Source: an uncultured Pseudomonadota bacterium (lineage in GTDB: Bacteria > Myxococcota_A > UBA796 > SXON01). Taken from it: 64,000 nucleotides of DNA. Below are positions 49,664 through 57,539 of the stretch, piece after piece. The position numbers were made by a program, and so were the translations under genes. Below the pieces are notes generated by a model, which had not been told where the DNA came from, made no database searches, and worked only from the letters and a program-made list of their open reading frames with translations. Every line of letters begins with the position of its first letter. The first letter of the stretch is position 1. The stretch lies in contig CAIQVJ010000108.1 in NCBI GenBank assembly GCA_903875225.1, forward strand, positions 235,196 to 299,195, read 5' to 3'.

Positions 49664-50982
49664 GGGCCCTTCCTGGTGAGGAGATCCGTCAACTGGGACA
49701 ACGCGAGCTCTGCGAATTCGGGCTCGGCGTGCTCGACCATCACGCGGATGATCGGCTCTGTCCCGCTGGGCCGAACGACGACCCGTGCGCCCCTGCCCTC
49801 GGCCACGGCCACGAGCGGGGCCACGCGGGCGGCGACCAGGGCCTTGATGCCGCCGCCGGGATCCCCGGTGGCGATCCACGCGGCGTCGGAGATCCGCACG
49901 GCCCCGTGACGCTGCACAGCGGGCTTCCAGCCCGCGAGCCGCTCCCGCACGCGATCCATGCCCAACGCGAGCACGCGAGCCGTGGTCGTGAGGCCGCAGG
50001 ATCCGACCGGGTCCGAGGCATCGCCGCGAAACATCAGGTGCCCGCTGGGCTCACCCCCGAATCGCGCGCCGCTGGCCACCATGCCGTCCCACACCTCGGC
50101 GTCGCCCACCGGAGTGCGGACGAACCTCACGCCGGCTGCGCGGAGCCCCTGCTCCAGCCCGAGGTTCGACATGATCGTGCCCACGACCGCATCGCCCGCT
50201 CCGAGCCCCCCGGCGAGCACCCAGAGCATGGCATCCCCGTCGAGGACGATCGCCGTGCGGTCCGAGCGGATGACCAGCGCGAGGCGGTCGGCATCCCCGT
50301 CCAGCGCAATGCCCAGGTCCGCGCCAGTCGTCAGGACCTCGTCGGACAACCTCGCCGGATCCGTCGCGCCGCACTGGCTGTTGATCAGGCGCCCATCCCC
50401 GTCCCCGAGCACCGTCACGACCGCGCCCGCCGCGCGGAGCCGCTCTGCGCCGAGCCAATGTGCCGCGCCGTTGGCCGCATCCAGGACGACCCGCAAGCCA
50501 TCGAGGTGGACCCCGCGGAACGGCTGCCACCCGTCGAGGCCCGGACCCGGCAGGAGCCGACCCCGCTGGCCGGGTACGAACGGGGTCCTGGAGGCTGCGA
50601 GCTGGGCCTCGATGACCTCGCGCACGCCCGCATCCGCCTTGTCCCCGCCCCGCATCAGCACCTTGCAGCCGTTGTCCTCGGCGAGGTTGTGCGATGCCGT
50701 CACCATCACCCCGCCCGCGTAGCCGTTCTGCCGCACCATCCAGGCGAGCGCAGGGGTGGGCGCGATGCCGAGGTCGATGACATCGGCGCCTCCGGCACGC
50801 ACGCCGGCAATCACCGCCTGCGAGAGCGCCGGACCAGAGGGCCGGGTGTCCCGGGCCACCGCAACGACGCCCGGCCCCAGCGCACGGGCCGCTCCGAGCC
50901 CGATCCACCAGCACAGCGAGCCCGTGATCTGCTCCCCAACCCGCCCACGAACACCGTCGGTCCCGAACACGCCCATGGTCAT
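49660..50982 (-). CDS. glmM: Phosphoglucosamine mutase
   Basis: Makes glucosamine-1-phosphate for peptidoglycan and lipopolysaccharide precursors. 440 residues. VFGTDGVRGRV at the N-terminus, the active-site Ser in VMVTASHNLAEDNGCKV, the metal loop GIALDGDADRLALV, the sugar loop FGGEPSGHLMF and the phosphate loop VVRPSGTEPIIRVM are all present. ATG 50982 overlaps the cdaR stop. Its place directly after cdaA-cdaR is the widespread cdaA-cdaR-glmM arrangement, in which GlmM can bind and inhibit CdaA in other bacteria. Confidence 0.97.
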   Translation of the reverse strand: MTMGVFGTDGVRGRVGEQITGSLCWWIGLGAARALGPGVVAVARDTRPSGPALSQAVIAGVRAGGADVIDLGIAPTPALAWMVRQNGYAGGVMVTASHNLAEDNGCKVLMRGGDKADAGVREVIEAQLAASRTPFVPGQRGRLLPGPGLDGWQPFRGVHLDGLRVVLDAANGAAHWLGAERLRAAGAVVTVLGDGDGRLINSQCGATDPARLSDEVLTTGADLGIALDGDADRLALVIRSDRTAIVLDGDAMLWVLAGGLGAGDAVVGTIMSNLGLEQGLRAAGVRFVRTPVGDAEVWDGMVASGARFGGEPSGHLMFRGDASDPVGSCGLTTTARVLALGMDRVRERLAGWKPAVQRHGAVRISDAAWIATGDPGGGIKALVAARVAPLVAVAEGRGARVVVRPSGTEPIIRVMVEHAEPEFAELALSQLTDLLTRKGP

Positions 50983-51956
50983 TGCCCCTTTGCGACGACA
51001 TGTATGGCTTCGGGCGCCACGAGGGTCACCCGAACCGGAGGCTCTACACCCAGAACATCGAATCGAAGCCCGTCCGGGGTGTTGCGCGCCTCGCCCTCGG
51101 GGTCCACGAACTCGTCTGGCGCGTACACGATCACCGAGAGCGCGTCGGGCTTGACCGCGGCGACAGCCGCCTCCGGCCCCTCGACCGTGACGTTCGCCAC
51201 CGTGGTGGTCGCAACATACCGGTCCCCTCGAACCACGATCGGCACGGAGTCGAACATCCGCACCCGCAGCGTGGAGGCCACGTGCACGCTCACCGAGATC
51301 GGCCCCGGCTTGAGCACGTGCATCGGGCTGTTCTTCGAGAGCCCCAGCCCCACCTCGAACTCCCCGTCCTCGTGCAGGCCGGTCACATCCACGTCTTCGG
51401 TCGGGATCTCGGTCAACGCCCGCAGCATGCTGGCAGGGCCGCTGATGTCCACGTGATCCGGGCTCACTGCGACTTCCCTCACCGCAAATCCTTCCGCAGG
51501 GTCGCCCTTCACGAGCGGCGTGACCTTGATCCGACGCTTGAGCAGCCGGTCGAGCTGCACGCGGAGCGTCCCCGGAGTGACGGAGACAACGCGAACCTCG
51601 GCCGGCAGGCCGCGGATGGGGCGGTCCGACAGATCCACCGTCGCGTCGCCCTCCCGGGCGCTCGAGAGGTCGATGGGCATCACGAGATCGGTGGAGCGCA
51701 TGTTCCGCATCAACGCCTGAACGCCCGCCACGGTGACCGTAGCGTACTCCAGCGTCGCCTCCTCCGTGACCAGGCCCTCGGGCATCATCGTCCAGTCGAG
51801 TCGCACCCGCACGTGCTCTTCGACGACCTGCTCACTCTGCACGTAGGCCCAGGTGAGGATCGCAAAACAGAGGGTGATCGCCTTGTATGGCCAGTTGTCG
51901 AACAGCAGCGAGCGCAGCTCCTCAAACGTGGCGACCCGGCGGGAAGGCTTGTTCAC
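50979..51956 (-). CDS. cdaR: YbbR-domain regulator of diadenylate cyclase
   Basis: Inner-membrane partner of CdaA. 325 residues: one N-terminal span (YKAITLCFAILTWAYVQS), then repeated YbbR domains outside (for example LDWTMMPEGLVTEEATLEYA, VRVVSVTPGTLRVQLDRLLK, VREVAVSPDHVDISGPASML, VVRGDRYVATTTVANVTVEG). Three repeats can be made out. GTG 51956 overlaps the cdaA stop by four bases (GTGA). The longer frame to 52802 lies over cdaA and is not used. Placed between cdaA and glmM, as in many bacteria. Confidence 0.88.
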   Translation of the reverse strand: MNKPSRRVATFEELRSLLFDNWPYKAITLCFAILTWAYVQSEQVVEEHVRVRLDWTMMPEGLVTEEATLEYATVTVAGVQALMRNMRSTDLVMPIDLSSAREGDATVDLSDRPIRGLPAEVRVVSVTPGTLRVQLDRLLKRRIKVTPLVKGDPAEGFAVREVAVSPDHVDISGPASMLRALTEIPTEDVDVTGLHEDGEFEVGLGLSKNSPMHVLKPGPISVSVHVASTLRVRMFDSVPIVVRGDRYVATTTVANVTVEGPEAAVAAVKPDALSVIVYAPDEFVDPEGEARNTPDGLRFDVLGVEPPVRVTLVAPEAIHVVAKGQ

Positions 51957-52741
51957 GCTGGGCTCACGACCGGGCGCCGTCCGTCCGCCTGGAAGAAGTC
52001 GAGCAGACGCAGTCGCAGCTCGTTCGTGTCCGCAACGGGGATCACCTCCCCGGCCACTGCCACGCCCACGGTTCCCCGCTCCTCGGACACGATGATCACC
52101 ACAGCATCCGTCTCCTCGGTCAGGCCGATCGCGGCGCGGTGACGGGTCCCGTAGAACCGGCTCACCTCCCGGGAGAGCGAAAGGGGTAGGAAGACCTTCG
52201 CCGCCACCAGGCGGCCCTGCTGGACGACCACTGCCCCGTCGTGCAACGGAGACGTCGGGTGGAAGATCGCCATCAGCAGGTCCCCGGAGACGCGCGCCTC
52301 CAGACGCTGGCCCGCGTCTGCATAGTCGTCCAGGCTGGCCTCGCGTTCGAGCGCGATCAACGCCCCGATCCGCCGGCTGGCCATCTGGAAGCTCGCCCGG
52401 ATGATCTCCTCGGTGGCCCCCGTGTCCGGCTTGCCCTTGAAGCTCGGGAACAGCCGAACCCCCGCAGTGGCCAGCCCGCGCTTGATGTCCGACTGGAACA
52501 GGATGATGACGGCGAGCACGATGTAGACGAAGAAGTTCTCCAGCATCCAGTGCAGCGCGTAGAGCTGGAACCGACCGGAGATGAAGAAGATGACGAGCAC
52601 GACGAGCAGGCCGAGCAGGCTCTGGATCGCGCGGGTACCGCGAAGCAGCAGGAGGGTGCGGTAGAGGAGGAACCACAACAGCGCGATGTCGACGGCGTCG
52701 CTCCACCGCAGGCTGCCGAACCAGGCCACCACGGCGCTCAT
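51953..52741 (-). CDS. cdaA: Diadenylate cyclase CdaA
   Basis: Makes the signal nucleotide cyclic di-AMP. 262 residues. Three N-terminal spans (DIALLWFLLYRTLLLLRGT; IQSLLGLLVVLVIFFISG; MLENFFVYIVLAVIILF), then the DAC domain: RIGALIALEREASLDDY, HPTSPLHDGAVVVQQG (DGA motif) and FYGTRHRAAIGLTEETDAVV (RHR motif), so the active site is complete. ATG 52741 overlaps the folP stop. Cyclic di-AMP is less common in Gram-negatives than in Firmicutes, but CdaA is known in this group. Confidence 0.95.
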   Translation of the reverse strand: MSAVVAWFGSLRWSDAVDIALLWFLLYRTLLLLRGTRAIQSLLGLLVVLVIFFISGRFQLYALHWMLENFFVYIVLAVIILFQSDIKRGLATAGVRLFPSFKGKPDTGATEEIIRASFQMASRRIGALIALEREASLDDYADAGQRLEARVSGDLLMAIFHPTSPLHDGAVVVQQGRLVAAKVFLPLSLSREVSRFYGTRHRAAIGLTEETDAVVIIVSEERGTVGVAVAGEVIPVADTNELRLRLLDFFQADGRRPVVSPA

Positions 52742-53529
52742 CCCGCCTCCATCGCCGCTGCCACGGTGAGCGCGTCGCGGGTGGCACGGACGTCGTGCAC
52801 ACGCACCCACGCGGCGCCTGCGCGCCAGGCGTGGATCGCGACCGCGAGCGAGCCCGGGAGCCGCTCGGAGGGGGACGCCCGGCCCGTGAGAACGCCGAGG
52901 AACGACTTGCGCGATGCGCCGATCAGCACCGGAACGCCGGTGCGCCGCGGCAGGTCGCGCAGGAGAGCGACCGATTGCGACGCCGTCTTGGCAAAGCCGA
53001 TCCCCGGGTCGAGGATGACACGGTCGACCCCGACGCCAGCCGCGCACGCTCGCGCCGCGACCTGCGCAAGCTCGGCCCACACCTCGCCGCACACATCGTC
53101 GTAGGCGGCGAGCGTACCCATCGTCTGGGGGGTGCCCCGGTTGTGCATCAGGACACAGCTACACCCGGCGGCCGCCACAACGGCGAGCAGCAAGGGGTCG
53201 TCTCCGGCCCTCTGGTCGTTGATGCCGCAGGCGCCGGCGTTCAACACGGCTTCCGCCACCCTGCCCCGCGCCGTGTCCACCCACACCGGCAAGCCCTGCA
53301 GTGCGCCGACCACGGGCAGCACCCGGCGGAGCTCCTCCACCTCGTCCACCGGGTCGGCCCCGGGCCGCGTGGACACTCCGCCGACGTCGATGGCATCGGC
53401 GCCCTCTGCGATCATCCGCTCTGCGTACGCTACGGCGGCTGCCACGTCGAGCACTCCATCCGCGCGCATCACCCGGCCCCCATCGCTGAACGAATCCGGA
53501 GTGACGTTGAGGATGCCGAGGATCTGCAT
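52738..53529 (-). CDS. folP: Dihydropteroate synthase
   Basis: Joins p-aminobenzoate and the pterin pyrophosphate in folate synthesis; sulfonamide target. 263 residues, TIM barrel: ILGILNVTPDSFSDGGR, ADAIDVGGVSTRPGADPVDE (pterin site), LPVWVDTARGRVAEAVL, ACGINDQRAGDD, VILDPGIGFAKTASQSVALL, VLIGASRKSFLGVLTGR and RVHDVRATRDAL (the late HDV pattern). The D-T-x-R in the third motif, where many enzymes have D-T-x-K or D-T-x-x, is unremarkable. ATG 53529 shares a base with the ftsH stop. Confidence 0.95.
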   Translation of the reverse strand: MQILGILNVTPDSFSDGGRVMRADGVLDVAAAVAYAERMIAEGADAIDVGGVSTRPGADPVDEVEELRRVLPVVGALQGLPVWVDTARGRVAEAVLNAGACGINDQRAGDDPLLLAVVAAAGCSCVLMHNRGTPQTMGTLAAYDDVCGEVWAELAQVAARACAAGVGVDRVILDPGIGFAKTASQSVALLRDLPRRTGVPVLIGASRKSFLGVLTGRASPSERLPGSLAVAIHAWRAGAAWVRVHDVRATRDALTVAAAMEAG

Positions 53530-55355
53530 CAGCGGCCGTTCGGCTCGTTGCCCGCCGGGAACACGGGGGAGAGCCCGCCCACGATCCGCTCGAACTCGAT
53601 GCCGTCCATCGTCTCACGCTCCAGGAGGGCCTGGGCCACCTTGTGAAGGATGTGCAGGTTGGAGACGAGCAGTTCGCGCGCGTTCTGGTAGCCGTCGGTG
53701 AGCAGGCGCTTGACCTCCGCGTCGATGCGCTGCGCTGTGGCCTCCGAGTAGTCCTGGGTGCGGCGCGTGTAGTCCCGACCCAGGAAGCTGCTCTCCTCGC
53801 GTTCACCGAGCACCACGGGGCCGAGCGCCTCGCTCATCCCGAGCTCGCACACGATCGCCTGCGCGATGCGAGTGGCCCGCTTGAGATCGTCGGAGGCGCC
53901 CGTGTCGTAGGTGGAGAAGATCACCTCCTCGGCCGCACGCCCGCCCATGAAGATGACGATCATCGTCTTGAGCTTCGTGAGCGTCTGGTTGTTCGACTCC
54001 TCCAGCGGCGAGAACTGGGTGACGCCGAGAGTGCGCGACCGCGGGACGATGCTGATGCGGTTGACCGGATCGGCCTCGGGCAGCAGCCGGGAGACGATGG
54101 CGTGGCCCGCCTCGTGGTACGCCGAGTGCTTCTTCTGCTCGTCGCTGATCACCAGCGAGCGCCGCTCGGCGCCCATGGCCACCTTGTCCTTGGCGGACTC
54201 GAGATCCGCCATGTCCACCTTGCGCTTGTTCTGGCGCGCGGCGTACAACGCCGCCTCGTTGACGAGGTTCTCCAGGTCCGCGCCCGAGAACCCCACACAG
54301 GCCCGGGCGAGCCGCTCCATGTCCACGTCGTCCCCGAGCGGCACGCGTCGAGCGTGAACCGTGAGGATGCCCGTGCGCCCCTTCACGTCCGGCGAGGAGA
54401 CGATCACCCGGCGATCGAACCGCCCGGGACGGAGCAGGGCGGGGTCGAGCACGTCCGGCCGGTTGGTGGCCGCGACCAGGATCACGCCCTCGGTCGAGTC
54501 GAAGCCGTCCATCTCCACGAGCAGTTGGTTGAGCGTCTGCTCGCGCTCGTCCTGCCCACCACCGGCTCCGTTGCCACGGTGGCGCCCGACCGCGTCGATC
54601 TCGTCGATGAAGATGATGCAGGGTGCGTTCTTCTTGGCCTGGCCGAACAGGTCGCGCACCCGGCTCGCGCCCACACCGACGAACATCTCGACGAACTCGG
54701 AGCCCGAGATCGAGAAGAACGGAACGCCGGCCTCCCCAGCGACCGCGCGTGCCAGCAACGTCTTTCCCGTGCCGGGCGCGCCCATGAGCAGCACGCCCTT
54801 GGGGATGCGCCCGCCGAGCCGTGTGAACTTGCGCGGGTCCTTGAGGAACTGGATGATCTCCTCCAGCTCCTCCTTCGCCTCGTCGGCCCCCGCGACGTCG
54901 GAGAACGTGACCCGCTTGCCCTGCTCGCCCTGCAGCCGGGCGCGCGCCTTGCCGAAGCTCATCGCCCGGCCGTTGCCGGCTTGCACCTGCCGCATGAACA
55001 CCATGAACATCACCACCACGGCGACGAGCATCGCGAACTGGAACACGGCGTCGAGCCACTTGCCCTCCGACGAGGTCTCGTAGTTGGGCGTGATGCCGTT
55101 CTTGGCGAAGAAGGCGTCGTAGTACTCCGAGTCCCTGGGGCCGGTGGAGCTGAACCGGCTCCCGTCCGTGGCGGCTCCGGTGATCTCCGCGCCGTTCAGC
55201 GTCAGGCTCTGCACCTGCTGCTGCTCCACCATCTTGACGAGCTCGGAGAACGGGACCTGCCGGGGCGGTCGCAGCCCGTTCTGGTTGAGCGCTACGAACA
55301 CCACCACCACGGAGAGCAGGAGGAAGACCACGATCATCAACTGACGGTTCCGCAT
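53529..55355 (-). CDS. ftsH: ATP-dependent zinc metalloprotease FtsH
   Basis: Membrane AAA+ protease for quality control and LpxC turnover. 608 residues. Two spans (LMIVVFLLLSVVVVFVALN near the start; VFQFAMLVAVVVMFMVFMR at about 104-122) flank a periplasmic domain. The AAA module has Walker A LLMGAPGTGKTLLARA, Walker B CIIFIDEIDAVGRHRG and the arginine region LLRPGRFDRRV. The protease domain has the zinc motif AYHEAGHAIVSRLL. ATG 55355 is the normal start. First gene of the nine-gene operon; no tilS or hpt precedes it. Confidence 0.98.
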   Translation of the reverse strand: MRNRQLMIVVFLLLSVVVVFVALNQNGLRPPRQVPFSELVKMVEQQQVQSLTLNGAEITGAATDGSRFSSTGPRDSEYYDAFFAKNGITPNYETSSEGKWLDAVFQFAMLVAVVVMFMVFMRQVQAGNGRAMSFGKARARLQGEQGKRVTFSDVAGADEAKEELEEIIQFLKDPRKFTRLGGRIPKGVLLMGAPGTGKTLLARAVAGEAGVPFFSISGSEFVEMFVGVGASRVRDLFGQAKKNAPCIIFIDEIDAVGRHRGNGAGGGQDEREQTLNQLLVEMDGFDSTEGVILVAATNRPDVLDPALLRPGRFDRRVIVSSPDVKGRTGILTVHARRVPLGDDVDMERLARACVGFSGADLENLVNEAALYAARQNKRKVDMADLESAKDKVAMGAERRSLVISDEQKKHSAYHEAGHAIVSRLLPEADPVNRISIVPRSRTLGVTQFSPLEESNNQTLTKLKTMIVIFMGGRAAEEVIFSTYDTGASDDLKRATRIAQAIVCELGMSEALGPVVLGEREESSFLGRDYTRRTQDYSEATAQRIDAEVKRLLTDGYQNARELLVSNLHILHKVAQALLERETMDGIEFERIVGGLSPVFPAGNEPNGR

Positions 55356-55469
55356 GGTGCGGCAACATCCTTGTTCAGGTTCAGGCCCGCGCGGGGCCGG
55401 GAGCATTCAACGGTGTGACGTATCCCGGGCGGCGGGCCGGAGCGGCGGGCGGGAGCGGCAGGCGGGAGC

Positions 55470-55521
55470 GGCGGCCTCGCTCGCCGGGATCGGGCGCCGG
55501 CCGGGGCAGCAGGACGGCCGT
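55470..55521 (+). repeat. Dispersed intergenic repeat, copy B
   Basis: About 52 bp nearly identical to copy A (38648-38699), running from GGCGGCCTCGCTCGCCGGGA to ACGGCCGT. Just upstream (55438-55470) are three imperfect GGCGGGAGCGGC-type units. It lies between the divergent ftsH operon and the MYXO-CTERM gene cluster. Confidence 0.7.
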
Positions 55522-55562
55522 GTGCGGAGGCGGGCGGTCCCGCGCACGGTTAATCCGCGTTC

Positions 55563-56273
55563 ATGCCCCTCGATCCTGCCCTCGACGACACAGGGACCGC
55601 CCAGATGGCGCTGTACGACAGCTGTTCGGGGCCGGAGGTCACCGCGATCGTGCCGCTCGACGGCAGTGTCGGGGTCTCGCCCGATGCCGTGCCGTACATG
55701 GTCGGAGACACGGCGTGTGGAAACGGGACCCTTCAAGCCACGCTCACCGCCGATGCCGGCACCACGCAGACCCAGGATCTCGACGTGATCCAGACCGGGC
55801 TGTACAAGCTGGATGGCCTCGTCCTCGAACCCGACACGACGTACACGCTCGGCGCCGGTCAGACCTGGGTGCGTTTCCAGACGGGGGAGGGTCCGGTCCA
55901 GCTCCTGACGGGTTCGCCGACCGTACAGATCACGGGCTCCGAGCTGGTGCGCCAGCAGGCAACGGTCAGCCTGCAGGTGACTCCGGCCGAAGACCCGTTC
56001 GGGGCGCCGTTCACGCTCTCCCGTGAAGGTCAGGTGGTGACCGCGGGGGTGGACGCCCAGAGCGTGGTCGACGACTTCTCGTCGAGGAACCAGCATGAGT
56101 GGTGCTACACGATGACCCAGTACCTGGGGGATGGATCGACCCTCACGAGCGACGATGCTTGCATCACGCTCGGGCACACCGGCTGCGCCACCACCGGCGG
56201 GGCGCCGTCCGGGACGTTTGTGTTGGCGGCGGCTGTGGTCGCTGGACGCCGCCGGCGAGCGACCGCCACCTGA
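55563..56273 (+). CDS. MYXO-CTERM protein, first tandem copy, no signal peptide seen
   Basis: 236 residues, paralogue of the product at 56781-57539. Shared blocks: TAIVPLDGSVGVSPDAVPYM (Ig-like start), LVLEPDTTYTLGAGQTWVRF, SLQVTPAEDPFGAPFTLSRE, WCYTMTQYLGDGSTLTSDDA. The tail GCATTGGAPSGTFVLAAAVV followed by AGRRRRATAT is a MYXO-CTERM-type sorting signal (Cys, hydrophobic, Arg). ATG 55563 is forced by an in-frame TAA at 55551, yet no signal peptide follows (MPLDPALDDTGTAQMALYDS), whereas the paralogue has one. The gene may have lost its export signal and be a decaying copy. Confidence 0.65.
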   Translation: MPLDPALDDTGTAQMALYDSCSGPEVTAIVPLDGSVGVSPDAVPYMVGDTACGNGTLQATLTADAGTTQTQDLDVIQTGLYKLDGLVLEPDTTYTLGAGQTWVRFQTGEGPVQLLTGSPTVQITGSELVRQQATVSLQVTPAEDPFGAPFTLSREGQVVTAGVDAQSVVDDFSSRNQHEWCYTMTQYLGDGSTLTSDDACITLGHTGCATTGGAPSGTFVLAAAVVAGRRRRATAT

Positions 56274-56283
56274 GCGCGCGAGA

Positions 56284-56341
56284 CGGCGACCGTTCGGCAC
56301 CTGGATGCACGAGCCGGCGACCGTTCGCCACGTGGATGCAC
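56284..56341 (+). repeat. Direct repeat of about 27 bp between paralogues
   Basis: Two copies of CGGCGACCGTTCGxCACxTGGATGCAC, starting at 56284 and 56315 (31-bp period), with two mismatches. They lie just after the first MYXO-CTERM gene, next to the remnant of the second copy, and may mark a duplication or deletion junction. Confidence 0.65.
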
Positions 56342-56480
56342 AGGCCACTCCGCCGGGAGAGATCCACTGATCGGACAAACACCGGGAATTTCGATCCGGG
56401 GAGCCCCCGCCCGCCACGAGGACGACGTCACTGTGCATTCGACCCCCGACCGGTCCGTGTGTTGTGCATTCGGGCGGGTT

Positions 56481-56648
56481 GACGAGGCCTGCTACACCCT
56501 CACCCAGCACCTCGGGGACAGCACGTCGCTCGGCACCTCCGACGAGGCGTGTGTGACAGTGCCGGGCTGCTCGACCACGCGCTCCGCCCCCTCCGCCGCG
56601 CTCATGCTCGGAGCAGTCGCCCTGACCCGCCGCCGGCGAGTCGGGTAG
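56481..56648 (+). pseudogene. Remnant of a MYXO-CTERM paralogue (3-prime end only)
   Basis: An open frame from 56433 encodes 71 residues of which only the part from about residue 17 (DEACYTLTQHLGDSTSLGTS) matches the neighbours. It corresponds to the last quarter of both paralogues, including DEACVTVPGCSTTRSAPSAA and the Arg-rich end LTRRRRVG. The Ig-like N-terminal three quarters are missing and the sequence before it does not match in any frame I could see. Most simply, the tail of a deleted tandem copy. Confidence 0.65.
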
Positions 56649-56780
56649 GCCGGACCACGACGCCCGCGTCGTCCTCTCCGCCGACGCTCGCTCGCCCGAT
56701 CTCCGAAAGCACCGCCCGTGCGCTCATCCCAGCTCCATGGCATGATGATTGCGTACTTGACTGGCAATCAGAGGCCCACC

Positions 56781-57539
56781 ATGCTCTCCCTCCTCCTCCT
56801 GCTCCCCCCCGCCTTCGCCGCCCCGGCCATGGACACCGGCTCGTCGCAGGACATGGCCTGCTTCGGTCCCTACCCCACGGCCATCATTCCTCGCGACGGC
56901 AGCACCGACGTCTCGCCCGCCACGGTCCCCGCGGTGCTCGTGAACGTGGACTGCGATCTGGGCGATCTGACCGTCACGCTCACCCCCGACTCCGGCCCCG
57001 CCTCGACGATGACGCTCTCCCCGGACCACTCGGGGGTGATCTGGCTCACGGACCTCGCGCTCGAGCCGGATGCGACGTACACGCTCACGGTCGGAGCGAC
57101 CGACTGGGGTTCGATGTCCAGCACGTTCTACACAGGGCACGCGCCGATCGCCGTGACCGGTGCGCCCAGCGTCACCGTGCACGGGTCCAGCCTCGCGGCA
57201 AACGGTGCCGCCAGCGTGAGCGTCGAGGTGCAACTGGCCGTCGACCCCGCCGGCGCGGTGTACACGCTCTCGCGCGATGGCGAACCGCTGCGCACCGGCG
57301 TCGACAGTGGTGCGGTGGTGGACAGCTTCATCGGGGAGGACGACCAGGAGGTCTGCTACACGGTCACCCAGTTCCTCGGCGATGGCTCCGTGCTCGGCAC
57401 CTCGCCGGAGTCGTGCGTCACCCTGGGCCTGATCGACGTCAAGTCCGGGTGCTCCACGGCGCCGGGCGCGGCCGGTCTCGCCCCCGCCCTCGGTGCGCTG
57501 CTCGCCTTGCTGGGCCTGAGACGGACGACCCGTCGATGA
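56781..57539 (+). CDS. MYXO-CTERM surface-anchored Ig-like protein
   Basis: 252 residues, intact member of the tandem set. ATG 56781 (GAGG six bases upstream) opens a signal peptide (MLSLLLLLPPAFAAPAMDTG). Residues about 30-125 resemble a bacterial Ig-like (SbsA/Big_5) domain: AIIPRDGSTDVSPATVPAVL, LALEPDATYTLTVGATDWGS, STFYTGHAPIAV. A second beta domain ends in EVCYTVTQFLGDGSVLGTSP. The C-terminus GCSTAPGAAGLAPALGALLA then LLGLRRTTRR is a MYXO-CTERM signal, which in myxobacteria is thought to be processed for surface display. Its ATGA overlap with the dikinase-like lipoprotein gene implies coupled production. Confidence 0.8.
   Translation: MLSLLLLLPPAFAAPAMDTGSSQDMACFGPYPTAIIPRDGSTDVSPATVPAVLVNVDCDLGDLTVTLTPDSGPASTMTLSPDHSGVIWLTDLALEPDATYTLTVGATDWGSMSSTFYTGHAPIAVTGAPSVTVHGSSLAANGAASVSVEVQLAVDPAGAVYTLSRDGEPLRTGVDSGAVVDSFIGEDDQEVCYTVTQFLGDGSVLGTSPESCVTLGLIDVKSGCSTAPGAAGLAPALGALLALLGLRRTTRR

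Noticed and set aside
56284..56341. The two direct repeats as a CRISPR array
   Set aside because: Only two copies, with almost no spacer (about 4 bases) and no cas genes.
56433..56648. A short intact gene of 71 residues
   Set aside because: Only the last three quarters match the MYXO-CTERM family; the first 16 residues are unrelated and no signal peptide exists, so it was treated as a remnant.
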